From: Ophiodon elongatus
Taxonomy: Eukaryota; Chordata; Actinopteri; Perciformes; Hexagrammidae
DNA length: 64,000 nucleotides
Direction: 5' to 3'
NCBI GenBank assembly: GCA_016806645.1
Contig: JACSYO010002159.1
Location: forward strand, 1,093,501-1,157,500
Positions 35,480 to 46,588 of the stretch are shown in pieces. Within the stretch, counting starts at the first letter, position 1. Every line of letters starts with the position of its first letter. The translations under genes and the position numbers were made by a program. The notes under the pieces are model-generated. The model had not been told where the DNA came from and made no database searches. It was given only the letters and a program-made list of their open reading frames with translations.

Positions 35480-37445
35480 TAAATGTGTCAGAGTAAAATT
35501 TACTCAAATTGAAGAAAAATGTACTCTGAAAAAGATAACATTTGGTCCCAGTCTGAGTAAAATCTACTCTTGCCTCCGAGTTAATTATTCAGAGTATTTT
35601 TTATTCTATTCAGTGTTTATATTTAACTCTACATGATAATTTACTCTATGTCGCATAAGATGAAAACTCTGAACTACATTTCACTCCACATAATTTAATT
35701 TCACTCCATATAGAATTTAATTTAATTCGATATACTTAAATTATGATTAAAACCCGTGAGAACTTACTCTGGAAGGTTATCTTTAAACAAGTTAAATAAA
35801 TCAGATATCAGTATTTAACAAAGTACACTTTATTTTGAAAAATATATAGTGTACAATACATCAAAACAGATATTTTACAGAATACATTAAGAAAATATAA
35901 CTGGACCTCTGTAAAATGAAAAATAAAATGTTGGCCTTTTGACTCCTGAATGCTACATCTACATCTGAAGATTTAGCAGCAAGTCATTTTGATGAATTGC
36001 TGCAAGAAGTTCACCTTCTGACTTCCTTCTCAAAAGGAGTGTTTTACTCAGTAACAGTAACTGAAGTTAAAGTGGCAGGCGTAGGTGAAACAACCGTTAA
36101 CTCTTGTGCCATACTATTTCCTTCCCCACAGCTAGAAAGTAGGGTTGAAGACTTTCAATGATGCTGTCCAGATGCCCCTGGATGCTTGTCCCAGTCTGTG
36201 ACAGAAAAAATAATTAGTCAGCTATAAAATGAGTGAGTTTGCAAACAGTTTAAGGAAATGTCTTTGAATACATGATCTTACCATTATTTGTCCATAATCT
36301 TGGGATTAATAGGTTTTGAAAAGGGGACAGAACAGTGACGTTTTTCCAGTTTAATTGAAGTGTAACCTCACCTTAATGAATTTCACAAGATGGTCACTGG
36401 CTTGTCTGGCTGAGAGTTTTTCTGGTCTCTTGCAGCCATGTGGTGATGGTGGCCCAAAATGGATGACATGTCATTGTCCCATCCTGAAAGTAAAAATTCA
36501 TAAAGAAATATTCACTACAAGCTAAGAGTCTATCCATTTTTCATTACAAAAACAATTCTCCCTTCCATAAATATGATCCTTTACTTTCAGCATACCATTT
36601 TCCACGTCTGTTGTGCATTGAGCATTTTGAAGCAGGTCTTGAAGGTCGACTGTCTATGTGAGGCCACGGCTTTGTCCCAGGACTTTCTGCTTGTAGATAG
36701 TAGGACACCTCTCCAGGAACTTTGTAGCAGCATTTCCAAACATCAGACCAAAATCCTGGTCAATCTGATAGAATCGGTTAAAACAGAACAGTAAACATTA
36801 TGGTGTAGCACCATGGTCATGGCAGATCTTACTACCTGCATTTGGCGGGTGGCCCAGGCCAAAGTCAAGTCCAGCTAGTTTTAGCAGTCAACATTGTGAA
36901 GTGCATTTTTCAGAGTACAACACACACGTTGCATCGACCAGGGTGCTAACGAACTGCAGCTAAACACAGTCCACCTACAGAGCTCGTTTCAGAGTAAAAT
37001 ACACGTGTTAGCGCCAACAAACTGCAGATCGTAACGGTCTGTCTACACAGTAAAATGTACCTGGTGCACCAACAAACGCCAGCAAAAAACAGTTGCTTAC
37101 AAGCTCTTTTCTGAGTAAAACACTTGTGTTACACCCACTAACTGGAGCAAGAGACGGTTTCTCCAGTCAATCAAACACATGCACCTGCTCAGTGAAGTCC
37201 GCTGGCTACTGATAGCTAATACTGCTTTATTGAGACTTTAAGTCAGGTGTGTCGACAATCCAAACGAAATTTAAGAAACCGTGGTGGGCGTGGTCACGCT
37301 GTTTTACTCCAATATATTTTATTCTGAATATTTACTCCCACTCTACTGGCTACGGATAGTAAATACACACCAAAATGATGAAATATTACTCCTTTAGAGG
37401 AAAATAATAGTAACTCCGGAAAAATTACTCCCCCGTTTTTCACCA
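35480..37445 (-). mobile_element. Decayed multi-exon multicopy/transposon-like coding element
   Basis: The outer parts (about 35480-35790 and 37300-37440) are rich in AGAGTAAA/TTTACTC words in both orientations. Between them, on the minus strand, three exon-like segments keep good splice sites: 36764-36596 (DFGLMFGNAATKFLERCP.., donor GTATGC), 36483-36372 (WDNDMSSIL.., donor GTGAGG), 36195-36097 (TGTSIQGHLDSIIESLQPYF.. then TAA). Segment one has an internal TAG after GQSRGLT. Segment two needs a one-base frame change to continue into ASDHLVKFIK, which then joins segment three in phase. I recall a multicopy family of uncharacterised teleost proteins with LMFG..TKFLE, GWDSDMSSIL and TGTSLQGHLDSI. 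Class unknown; termini not resolved. Confidence 0.6.
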
Positions 37446-38294
37446 CAAACAAATACACTGACTCACCAATCTATATATATTCATTTCCTTTTCATGTCAA
37501 GTTCCTTCTGCGTCATTACCTTGCATGAATCAGTCTGTACTGGGTAAATTCTTTTTTTTCAACACGTCTCTGCACCGGTAAGATAAGTTCCTCTATTTGT
37601 ATTCTATGCTGTCTAATAAAATTATTCAGACTCCAGTGTGCCTGAATCTCTCATTTTATGTTGCTTTGTATTCATATAACCATTAAGCAAAGAGTGATCC
37701 TTCATTTTGAAATAAACAAACATTTACACAGAGAATTCTTGTCATTTTTCAAGCTGGATGAAAAGGTTGTAGCTAGAAACCAGACAAACAACTTCTGCTC
37801 TGTGCTTGTCTTCATAACATGTGCAGCATTCCCCTGCAAGACAGCAACTGGTAAGAAGTGCTTTACTCCTAAGTTAGATCAGTTCTAGGGTTTCATGCCA
37901 GAATTTTCTAAAATATATTTATATTCGAAAGGACTTGCAAATCATTCCTATAGAGTTTGCCGTGGAGTGTTAGCATGCATTTGTTTTGGTTAGAGAAATG
38001 CAGTGAAATTCAGATCGGAAGAGTAAAATGTGACTTATTGCTGAAATGAGAAGAAAAGAAGAACTTTTTTTTTTTCTTTTACTAATCAGTGATTTATATA
38101 GTAGACTGCATCAGTCACATGTCACCACATAATATTGTGTATAACTACCATTCTGTTTTATATTACAAGTCTACAGAATTGCAGCTTCTGTACAGTTAAA
38201 TCACTGATATTATGTTGTACCATAAAAATATTGCACTCATTTAATTCTTGTTGTTTATGGATGTTTTTTACAGACAACATCAGACGTTTTAATC
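37446..38294. other. Spacer upstream of C1q copy 2
   Basis: AT-rich sequence with no supported gene. The promoter of C1q copy 2 should lie here, but I see no clear TATA element at a determinable distance. Confidence 0.5.
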
Positions 38295-39168
38295 ATGGCG
38301 TATGAACCAGGTCGCGGCGACAGCATTCCTCCTTCAGGTAAAAAAACATTCCTATTATGTAGGGCCATAACACCAATATGTGCCAACTTTTCATAGCACC
38401 ATGCATCATGTTGTTATATTTGCCATTATTAAATTCACCTCTATTGTGGAATCGATTGATTGGTAACTTTGTGAGAATTATTATACCATTAACATGTAAT
38501 GGTTTAAATAGGAGTACACCACCTCAAATTCTTTGTGTACAACTTATCAACAGTCAAAATGAATTGTTCTAGCTATTCGTTATATTAAACATAATGTCCA
38601 TGCACCCACCCCAATCACTTTAATACTGTCCTTAACTGATTTTATCTTGACTGTAAACAACATTTTCCCCTCACAAAGGAATGATAGGGGTTTGTTGGTT
38701 GCTTATTGTGACAGACACAAACTAGGCATTACAACATTGTTAACTCCGATTATCATGATGTCGCCCACTCTAGGCACTGTAGCTTTCACAGCTAAGCTGA
38801 ATGTCGATGACAGCTACCCCTGTTACTCTGGAGCCCTGAAGCTCACCACTGTGCTGGTCAACGAGGGAGGAGGCTACAGTCCCGACACAGGCATCTTCAC
38901 CTGCCCCCTGGACGGCCTCTATTACTTCACTGTGCATATGTCTGTGTATGGACGCGGACAGTGCGCTATCTTCAAAAATGGAGAGAAAGTGGTGTCTATG
39001 TACCACACCTCTCTGCCCGATAAGTGCAGCCAAGTGGCCAGTGTGAGCAGTGTGGTCAAACTGTCCCCAAAGGACGAGGTCTTTGTGAATATCTGGGGGC
39101 CTGGCAGAAACGACATCTTTGCAACTGTAGACAATGACACTGTTTTTGTTGGTTTTCGTTTGGGTTGA
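38295..39168 (+). CDS. C1q-domain protein, copy 2 (N-terminal GRGDS motif)
   Basis: Exons 38295-38337 and 38774-39168 give 145 residues. Exon 1 encodes MAYEPGRGDSIPPS; the phase-1 junction continues GTVAFTAKLNVDDSYPC. The C1q domain is well preserved: GIFTCPLDGLYYFTVHMSV, CAIFKNGEKVVSMYH, KCSQVASVSSVVKLS, DEVFVNIWGPGRNDIF and a terminal TVFVGFRLG. No hydrophobic signal peptide precedes it and there is no Gly-X-Y stalk, so secretion would need an unconventional route or the protein acts inside cells. GRGDS is the integrin-binding motif known from fibronectin; whether it works here is inference. Poly(A) signal at 39188-39193. Confidence 0.88.
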
Positions 39169-39251
39169 AAGACATTATCAAAACATCAATAAACAATAAG
39201 CCAATACAATATCAGAGTATGTATGTATTATTGGGTGAAGTTTGTTTCTTA

Positions 39252-39640
39252 AGATAAGATAAGATAAGATAAGATAAGATAAGATAAGATAAGATGAGAT
39301 AATCCTTTATTAGTCCTGAAGTGGGGAAATTTACGGGATTACAGCAGCAGAGGGTAAAGTGCAAAAAAGAGACATAGTTATAAAAAGTACAAGATCAAAA
39401 CAAGTAATATAAATAAGCAATAAAAACAGTAATAAAAAACAGTAATAAAAAAGCATTAAAGAATCCACAATAACTGAAATATTATATATCCAGACAGAAT
39501 AACCTATTGCACAGTGTATTTATATTGCACAGGTGTTAAGTGTTTTGTGGTCTACTGGGTGCACAGCTGGTTGTGCATGTTCATGAATGTTTCATTGTGG
39601 TTTTGCATCAATAAATTCAATTTCTTACTGACATTTCTTT
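39252..39640 (-). mobile_element. 3' end of a non-LTR-type retroelement with (TTATC)n tail
   Basis: Plus strand shows (GATAA)n at 39252-39302, then AATCCTTTATTAGTCCTGAAGTGGGGAAA split across 39300-39330. Read on the minus strand this is a 3' end running into a (TTATC)n tail, a layout I remember as common in teleost genomes. The boundary at the high-coordinate side is approximate, and no reverse transcriptase ORF remains. The family name is uncertain. Confidence 0.6.
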
Positions 39641-39777
39641 AGTGTTCTACTTACCAATAATAATGTAATAGACTACTCTATGGCAAAAAGAAATAAGAAT
39701 GTCTCAAAGCTTTCTGTTTCAGTCTTCCCCACACCTGGTGGCGCTGTCTCAGAAATCGTCATCTATTCGATAGAACA

Positions 39778-39787
39778 CGCATGCGCA
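39778..39787 (+). promoter_or_regulatory. polr2i: NRF-1-type site in the polr2i promoter
   Basis: CGCATGCGCA, about 115 nt upstream of the polr2i ATG, fits the palindromic NRF-1 consensus common in housekeeping promoters. A CTCF-like sequence CACCTGGTGGCGCTG sits about 45 nt further upstream. Confidence 0.5.
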
Positions 39788-39902
39788 GACGGTCTGTTTT
39801 CAAACGAGTGGAAGAAAGCGGTGGCGGAAGAAGTCAAGGATCTGAAAGTGCGTCTCCTCTATTATTTCTCACGTTTAGCTTCAACTTATCGTTTTTTCCC
39901 CG

Positions 39903-42106
39903 ATGGATTTAGAAACTGGAACATACGAACCAGGATTTGTTGGGATACGGTTTTGTCAAGAATGGTGAGTTCGTGGCCAAATAGAGGAGGATATATAAGT
40001 TACGTAACGTTACGTGTTAAAAAGCGAGACGCACGTTCACACAACGTTGTTTAAATGTTTTAATTAATGCTTTAACATCTCGGGGTACCACTAAACGCGC
40101 CTGTTTGTTTTGCAGTAACAACATGTTGTACCCGAAAGAGGACAAGGAGAACCGCATCCTGCTCTACGCGGTAAGTAGCTCGTGCAAAGTTAAGGTCCCA
40201 TACAGATACAGGCACGAGCCCCGGGCTGGGGAACAGCAGGACCTGAGGTCATCCATGGTTGACCATATAAAAAAATTAAAAAATATATTAAAATGTACAA
40301 AGCTTCTTGGCTACTGCAGCAATCTGTGTCTCAGTGCAATGCATGTGTAATGAAAACATGGATCACTCCAATGGTAATAGTGATATTATACATGCCTGTG
40401 TACAGATGCAGTCTAAAGACCTCAGTCCTGTGATGGGTTGTTGCTGCTTTTACAGAGCTAGATGCAGGAAAGCAATGAGCTTAAATGTTTATTGTTACCA
40501 TGTAATAAGTTGTCTTTTTTTTATTGAACTCAACACACAGTGCAGGAACTGTGACTACCAACAAGAAGCGGACAACAGCTGCATCTACGTCAACAAGATC
40601 ACCCACGAGGTTGAGTAAGTAAAAGAAAACACAGGGCGAAATTAATTACTAAGAACTTGATTTTCAGGTGTACACTGGACCCTGTGACATCACCTGTGGG
40701 TGTTGTTACAGGTTCAACAAAGCACGTTTCTGTCTGTCTGTGGTATATAGGCTTAAAATATTGAGTTTGTGTGTGGTGTTTCCTGCTTGTTGTGCATCCA
40801 CTACATCTTTTTACCCCTTAACCGATGCAAACATGGTCTTAGAAATCAAGTTAAATGTGTTCTCCAGACACCTTTCCGGTGCGGTAGTCCTGACATTTAA
40901 TGGGATCTTCCAAAAGTCAGTTGAAGAGAAGCTCTCCATTTTAATTGTGCACATTCAGACTGCAGAAATTACTTTTACAATTGTGTGAATACAAATTGAG
41001 TGACTATATATGAGGCTAAACATTTGTAATAAGGCAATGTTTGTAATGCCCAAGATACTAAAACATTACATTGTACATTTCACTTAAGGGCTAATTGTTG
41101 GTAAGTCATCTGGTTTCTTGCTTTTCTCTTTCTCCAGTGAGTTGACACAAATCATTGCTGACGTATCTCAGGATCCAACACTTCCGAGGACAGAGGACCA
41201 CCCCTGTCCCAAGTAAGTTTTCCCATAGTTAATTGACCTCTGGAGCACCCTAATTGTTCATATCTTTTCTTTTTTTTTAAAGTGAATATTTATTGTCTTG
41301 TTAGTGCGGTGCAACATTCAGTATTGTTTCATTTTGGCACATTCGGCACAGAAAGCCAGCTTGGTTTTCTTGATTCTTATTTTATTATTTTAACACCAGA
41401 TAGTGAAAACTAGTCTCCTACATTCAAAATTCACTGCAACAATCTTTTATAAACTTCATCAGGCCTAATGTACTAACAAACAATCCCACTACAGAAATGG
41501 AGCAACACTGGTTTCTCATTCGAGTCCTCATTCTCACTATATTCTGAATATTTACTATTTTATTTATTCTTGAATTTTGCCCTTTTTCACCGGCCATGTT
41601 CTGAGAATAATTCTGTAAATCTACCTTGCTGGATGATCGACTCTCTTCACCAGCAACACTTTTACGTCACCACTTTGCCATCTTGAACTGGGCCGGTATC
41701 CGTCCTTTCGGACTTGACTCCTGATTGTGTAATGAGGCGTTGTGACATTAGGCGGCTGTGTTTTGTAATAGTTTTCTAACCATGTTCTCCAACCGTGTCC
41801 ACCCAGATGCGGTCACAAGGAGGCAGTGTTCTTCCAGTCTCACAGTATGAAGGCTGAGGTAACGATCGTTGTCTTTTAAACACACAATGCATGACCTGTA
41901 GTTTTAATGTTGTTTGTCTAGGAAAAAGTTTCCTAGCTTTTTGTGGTCAGTGATGAAACACCTTTCCCTGTTGTCTATACATCTTTTCTTGATTTTAGGA
42001 ACTGAATAGAAGATCTAATATTTGAATACGTTTCTCCTGACAGGATGCTATGAGACTGTACTACGTCTGCACGGCCCCTCACTGTGGACACAGATGGACG
42101 GAGTAA
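39903..42106 (+). CDS. polr2i: DNA-directed RNA polymerase II subunit RPB9
   Basis: RPB9 is the small zinc-ribbon subunit of RNA polymerase II that supports fidelity, start-site choice and transcript cleavage with TFIIS. Six exons: 39903-39964, 40116-40170, 40541-40614, 41138-41212, 41807-41858, 42044-42106, total 381 nt, 126 residues. The N-terminal zinc ribbon uses C18/C21 (RFCQECNNMLYPKED) and C40/C43 (YACRNCDYQQ). The linker is [20 protein letters not shown]. The C-terminal ribbon is CPKCGHKEAVFF and YYVCTAPHCGHRWTE. It matches the human protein as I remember it at nearly every position, with one extra residue near the N-terminus (MDLETGTYEPG). All splice junctions are canonical. ATTAAA poly(A) variant at 42360-42365. 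Confidence 0.97.
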
Positions 42107-42885
42107 AGCCAGAGATGATGACGGGGTCTAACATTTTCATCCACAGTGTTGCTGTTCACAAAAAGCTGCGGCTCAGATGGAGTTCTCTCTTTACTATTGC
42201 TGTGCAGTTTTTTTGTCAAACAGCAGAGCTGCTGATGTTTTGGAGACCCTGGAATCACCGTTGTTTGATTACTTGCAGTTTGTCAAACGCCATCTTGTGA
42301 ATATTATGTATTAATAATTTTTTTTATAGCAGTTGTGATTTTCAAATGTGTTTTGTTAGATTAAAAGAACCCGTTGTTTAAAATGTCTCTGAGTATTTAA
42401 TGAATACAATTACATTAGCAGACACACCCCATGCTTTTGGCAGCATGGACACTTAATGGACCTCTTGAGTCCTGTGACTCCTTCATATCAGGATTATACC
42501 ACTCCTTGTTTCCTGCCACTGCAAACGCATGCACACGGCTGGATAATGTAACACTGTAAATACTGGTTTCTCTCCTAAAACTTCCCATGAAGCAGTCATG
42601 CCTCGTTTGCGGTGAAGAAAGGGCCACAGGTTTCCTGTCTCAATGTGGAATATTGACCGTATCTATGCCACTTCCTTATTTTTCAATTGCGTATATTCCA
42701 CAAAACCTGTTTGCTAACTTAGATTAGTACTCCAACGTGACTAGTTGGCACATAACGTGTGTGCTGATGCATCCACACGGATGATCGAGGAAGGTGTACT
42801 TCCCGTGACCACACCTCCTGAGACGGGCGCCTTCATAAGGCAGCAGCGCAGTCCGCCGCGTTCAGAGGCTTCTGTGAACGGAGAT
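42107..42885. other. polr2i 3'UTR and spacer to the PGRP gene
   Basis: Ends polr2i near 42380, then about 500 bp to the next ATG. A weak TATA-like CTTCATAA near 42830 could serve the PGRP gene. Confidence 0.4.
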
Positions 42886-43788
42886 ATGGCCCAAACGGGT
42901 AAGACGGCACTGCATATTTTACACTTGAAAATGGTGTTTCAATTATCGCTGCTAATAGCGTTTTATGGCATAAAACCAAGTGATTCATTGTGATTATGCT
43001 TTTCAGTGAACATTGTTTCAAGGGAGAAGTGGGGAGCCGTTGCCCCTAAAAGTAAGGAGACCTTGAACTGTGCCGAGAGAGTTGTCATCCACCACACCGC
43101 CCTCTCAAGGTGCAAAGACCAGAACGCGTGCACAAGACGCATTCTCAGCATTCAGAGCAACCATATGACGGAGAGAAAGTTTGATGACATCGGATATAAG
43201 TGAGTAGCTCGAACAGTCCGGGTTAATGTCATTTTTCGAGGGATGTTAATATTGTGTATGTAGGACGTGGGCGTACTGGAGGGAATTTAGTTATGTATCC
43301 CTTCTAGTAAGTTCCTGCTACTTTTCAACGCTATAGGATCCTCAACCATCCTTTTCTGTGTGTTTCAGTTTTCTTGTCGCAGAAGACGGGACAGTGTATG
43401 AGGGCCGCGGTTGGGGTGCGGTAGGGGCCCATGCCAAAAGCCACAATCATGACTCAGTGGGGATCGCCTTCATGGGAAATTTCGAAGGTAAGTGCACTTA
43501 TGAGCTTTGTTTTTAATCGTGCAACAATAAGAGCGCATCACACGTCCAGGAAATGTCATGAAGACTTTCAGAATGGTGTTATGGAAGTCCGATATGATAA
43601 TGCGACATCTTTTCATTTCAGTTGACACGCCAAGCAAAGAGGCAATGTCGTCTGTCAAACTGCTGCTGGAGTCTGGAGTTCGTGAGTGCTTTCTAAAGCC
43701 AGAGTTTACCGTGGTTGGGCACCGTGATGTGGGACAAAGCGAATGTCCAGGAGATAAACTGCATGCTGTCCTGTCACAGCTGCGTTAA
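42886..43788 (+). CDS. Short peptidoglycan recognition protein, predicted Zn amidase
   Basis: Exons 42886-42898, 43007-43199, 43369-43487, 43622-43788, 163 residues. The fold is that of T7 lysozyme/PGRP: VNIVSREKWGA, VVIHHTA (H33/H34), DIGYNFLVAEDGTVYEGRGW (Y68), NHDSVGIAFMGNFE, VVGHRDVGQSECPG (H142, C150). The His/His/Cys zinc set and the Tyr are all present, so N-acetylmuramoyl-L-alanine amidase activity is predicted, meaning it would cut the sugar-peptide bond of bacterial peptidoglycan. Cys40-Cys46 likely form the conserved PGRP disulfide. No signal peptide follows the chosen ATG. An in-frame upstream ATG at 42781 would add 35 residues, also without a signal peptide. It resembles teleost pglyrp5-type or PGLYRP1-type short PGRPs; I do not assign a number. 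Poly(A) signal at 43877-43882. Confidence 0.9.
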
Positions 43789-45749
43789 CCATAACGCTCT
43801 CTGCAGATCATGATGGTTCCCACGCTTTGATGGCACACAAACCTTCACCAGTTCAATTTTAAAATACCAGATTTGGAATAAACAGGGTGACGGGATAAAG
43901 AAAATAAGTTAATATCTTGAAAACTAACGGTCCACTACATTTTTTTCTTTTCAATAATTTTTTTTTAATCACGGCTTTTAATCAAGGGAAGGTTTGTGTC
44001 CCGCAGGTGTCACAGCCTGTCAGACTTAGTCTTCCAGCAGAGGGAGCCATCACACGTGGTGAGGCTTAAATTCACATGTTGAATAATTGTCATAGTAGCT
44101 CTTACTTTTTTATTACATTTCATTCTTTCCATTTTTCATCATGCTACTTTTGAATGACCTAAGTGCAATATTAATATCTTTGGGAATACATTTTACTCAT
44201 AAATGCTATGCATGATATTGTTATCAATGGGCAAGGGGTGTAAGCTTAACGTTCACATGGGTTTAACCATGTGCTGATATTGTATTAATAAATACCACGT
44301 TATCAGCAATATTCTGACTATTTGATTCATTTTTTTTTACTCGTGTGATGATTTCTCTTTTCATTCGTCCTCTCCCTCAGAGGACTCGGTTAGCCACAGA
44401 GTGGCGCTTGCATTCTTGGGTTTCACTATTTGGGTCACAGGAGTCCTCTAAACAGAATTAGTTCAGATACTGATAAAATATATACACTAAACTATTGCCC
44501 TTCAAATGTGTCTTTGCAAGCACCGTGTTTTCTTGCAAATGTCCTCAGGGTGCCACGGCAAAATCACTGTAAACAACCCAAGACATGAAATCAAATATTA
44601 AACGGAGAAGAACAACCAAGGGGATTACAAGTGTTGAGACAACAATGTGTGCTTTCTGCAGAGCCTGAAACATTCCCAACAAGTGCTCACTTGTGCAAAG
44701 CAGGGATTAGGGAGGGAGGCCCCATATCAAATAGACTAAGAGAAGGTATAATAGTAACAGATTATACATGTGTAGCTCCGGTCGTCATGTCTGATGTCTG
44801 GCATATGAACTGTAAAAGACCCAGCGTAACGGCTGATTTGATTAGAATCATCATTATCTTGATAGAAGTGGTATGTGGTAAAGTGTAAGCATGCCATACG
44901 GTGATGGCCAATAGATTAGTGGTCAGGATGCACTATAGTGGGGTGATATTTTTAGATCTATCCCGGTTTACTTAATTTTGAATAGCTCTTTTCTGTGTTT
45001 TTTTTAATATAAAAATAAATGGACTAATTGCTTTTGTGATCAGTCAGAATTAAAAGTAAGCTACATTTTTCAATAAAAGGGACCCTTTAAAAACATGTTA
45101 ATCAAAATGGCTGTTTGTGCCTTTTTTAATTTACCAGAAATTCTCTGAATTTTCCCTTTTTTTATTGCCTCTGACTCTTTCAGAGCATGTGCTGTTCTCT
45201 ATATATAGCAAATATTTTCAGAACAAAATGAGTGAAAAGCTTGTCTCTCGCCAATTTGAGTATAATGACCAGTGTGCAGCAGGATACAGATAAGATAAAG
45301 ATTTATGTGGTTGGATGAGTGTTTACTCACAGTCTAATATGCTTGCTTTCTTCTCTCAACTTTCTCACAGTTGATGGAAGGTAAGACATTTAGCTTTAGG
45401 GAGCAAATGTAGTGTGTTCAAAAGCTTCAGGTGAAAATAATCGTGTGTGAGAGCTCTGATAGGCCGTGTCACACATACAGAATGCACTAACTAACACAAA
45501 GCTCCTCCCCGGGCCATGTTGCATTCTCTTCTGGATCCTTGATGAGATAAATCGTGCAGCAATAGCAGGGGTGTTGTACTCGTGACACTCCCAGCTGAGT
45601 GTAAAGTGTGTACTGTAGTGCCACTGAGCTGTCTTTTTATTTATTTATTTTAGTATTAACTGCCCCTTCAGGAATACAATCTAGCTTGCTCTATATGCTT
45701 CATGTATATATGATGGGATGCATCATTGTCTTGATGTAGGGGGGACAAT

Positions 45750-45822
<73 letters not shown>

Positions 45823-46588
45823 TTTCACCCACACAGACAAACACTCCTTTTATTCATTGAATCCATTTTGCTTGCATTCTTATGGACAATCCATATTAAT
45901 TCATAATAGAAACAAGTTTATTGGAGAAGTTACCCAAGTGATTTCAAAATAAGAGCAGCTATAACGGATGCATTTTTCTTATTCGTTTCACAACATTGAG
46001 ACACATTTGAATTTCGCAATAAGAGTTTAAGATATAATCACCGTGCCCAATTTCCCCAAAACAAAAAACCCAACATGTATTTGTTCTTGCGTTTCACTCT
46101 GTCAGTTTAGGCCTATTACTCAAATAATCGTTGGGGCTACACCTGTACTTCTCACTTAATTCCTGTACTTCTCGGCATTTTGGCAAATTGTGGTGTCAGC
46201 GAAGGTGCGCAGAGAAGAAGAGAGAAAACGAGCGCGCGATGAGGTCCGCCCAGAGGGCAAGGCGCGTGTGGGAGGGTTGAGTTTCATGAGTCACGGATGT
46301 GATATAATTAAACCCGAGAGTTCACCGTTCAGTCACACGGATTGACAGCTTTTCATCACGGATCCAAACGTCTTCTGGCGCGTCCCCCTCCCTTCAAAGT
46401 GATAATGATCTACTGTTTGTAGGTAGCTATAGCGCTGAGCTGCGGGGATCATGCGCATTTGTTGTCACGCTGTCCGGCCAGTGAGTCTTTGGCTCTTCAC
46501 CACTTAGAATCAGCGCATCTTCGCTCCGTGGGTTCAGTGACGCGCTCTGCTCTGCTCCGCGGACGCCTCTGAGGATTTTAGTTTTAGG
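43789..46588. other. Spacer between the PGRP gene and the forkhead gene
   Basis: No gene supported. It includes the PGRP 3'UTR to about 43900, AT-rich sequence, a 69-nt (CT)n tract at 45751-45819 and, from 46190, CpG-richer sequence that should be the forkhead promoter (TGAGTCA AP-1-type site at about 46288; ATATAATTAAA near 46302). Confidence 0.5.
45751..45819. repeat. (CT)n microsatellite
   Basis: About 69 nt of uninterrupted CT dinucleotides. Confidence 0.97.

Noticed and set aside
41221..41806. Possible extra exon in polr2i intron 4
   Set aside because: The six-exon model already gives the full-length conserved protein with correct phases, leaving no gap to fill.
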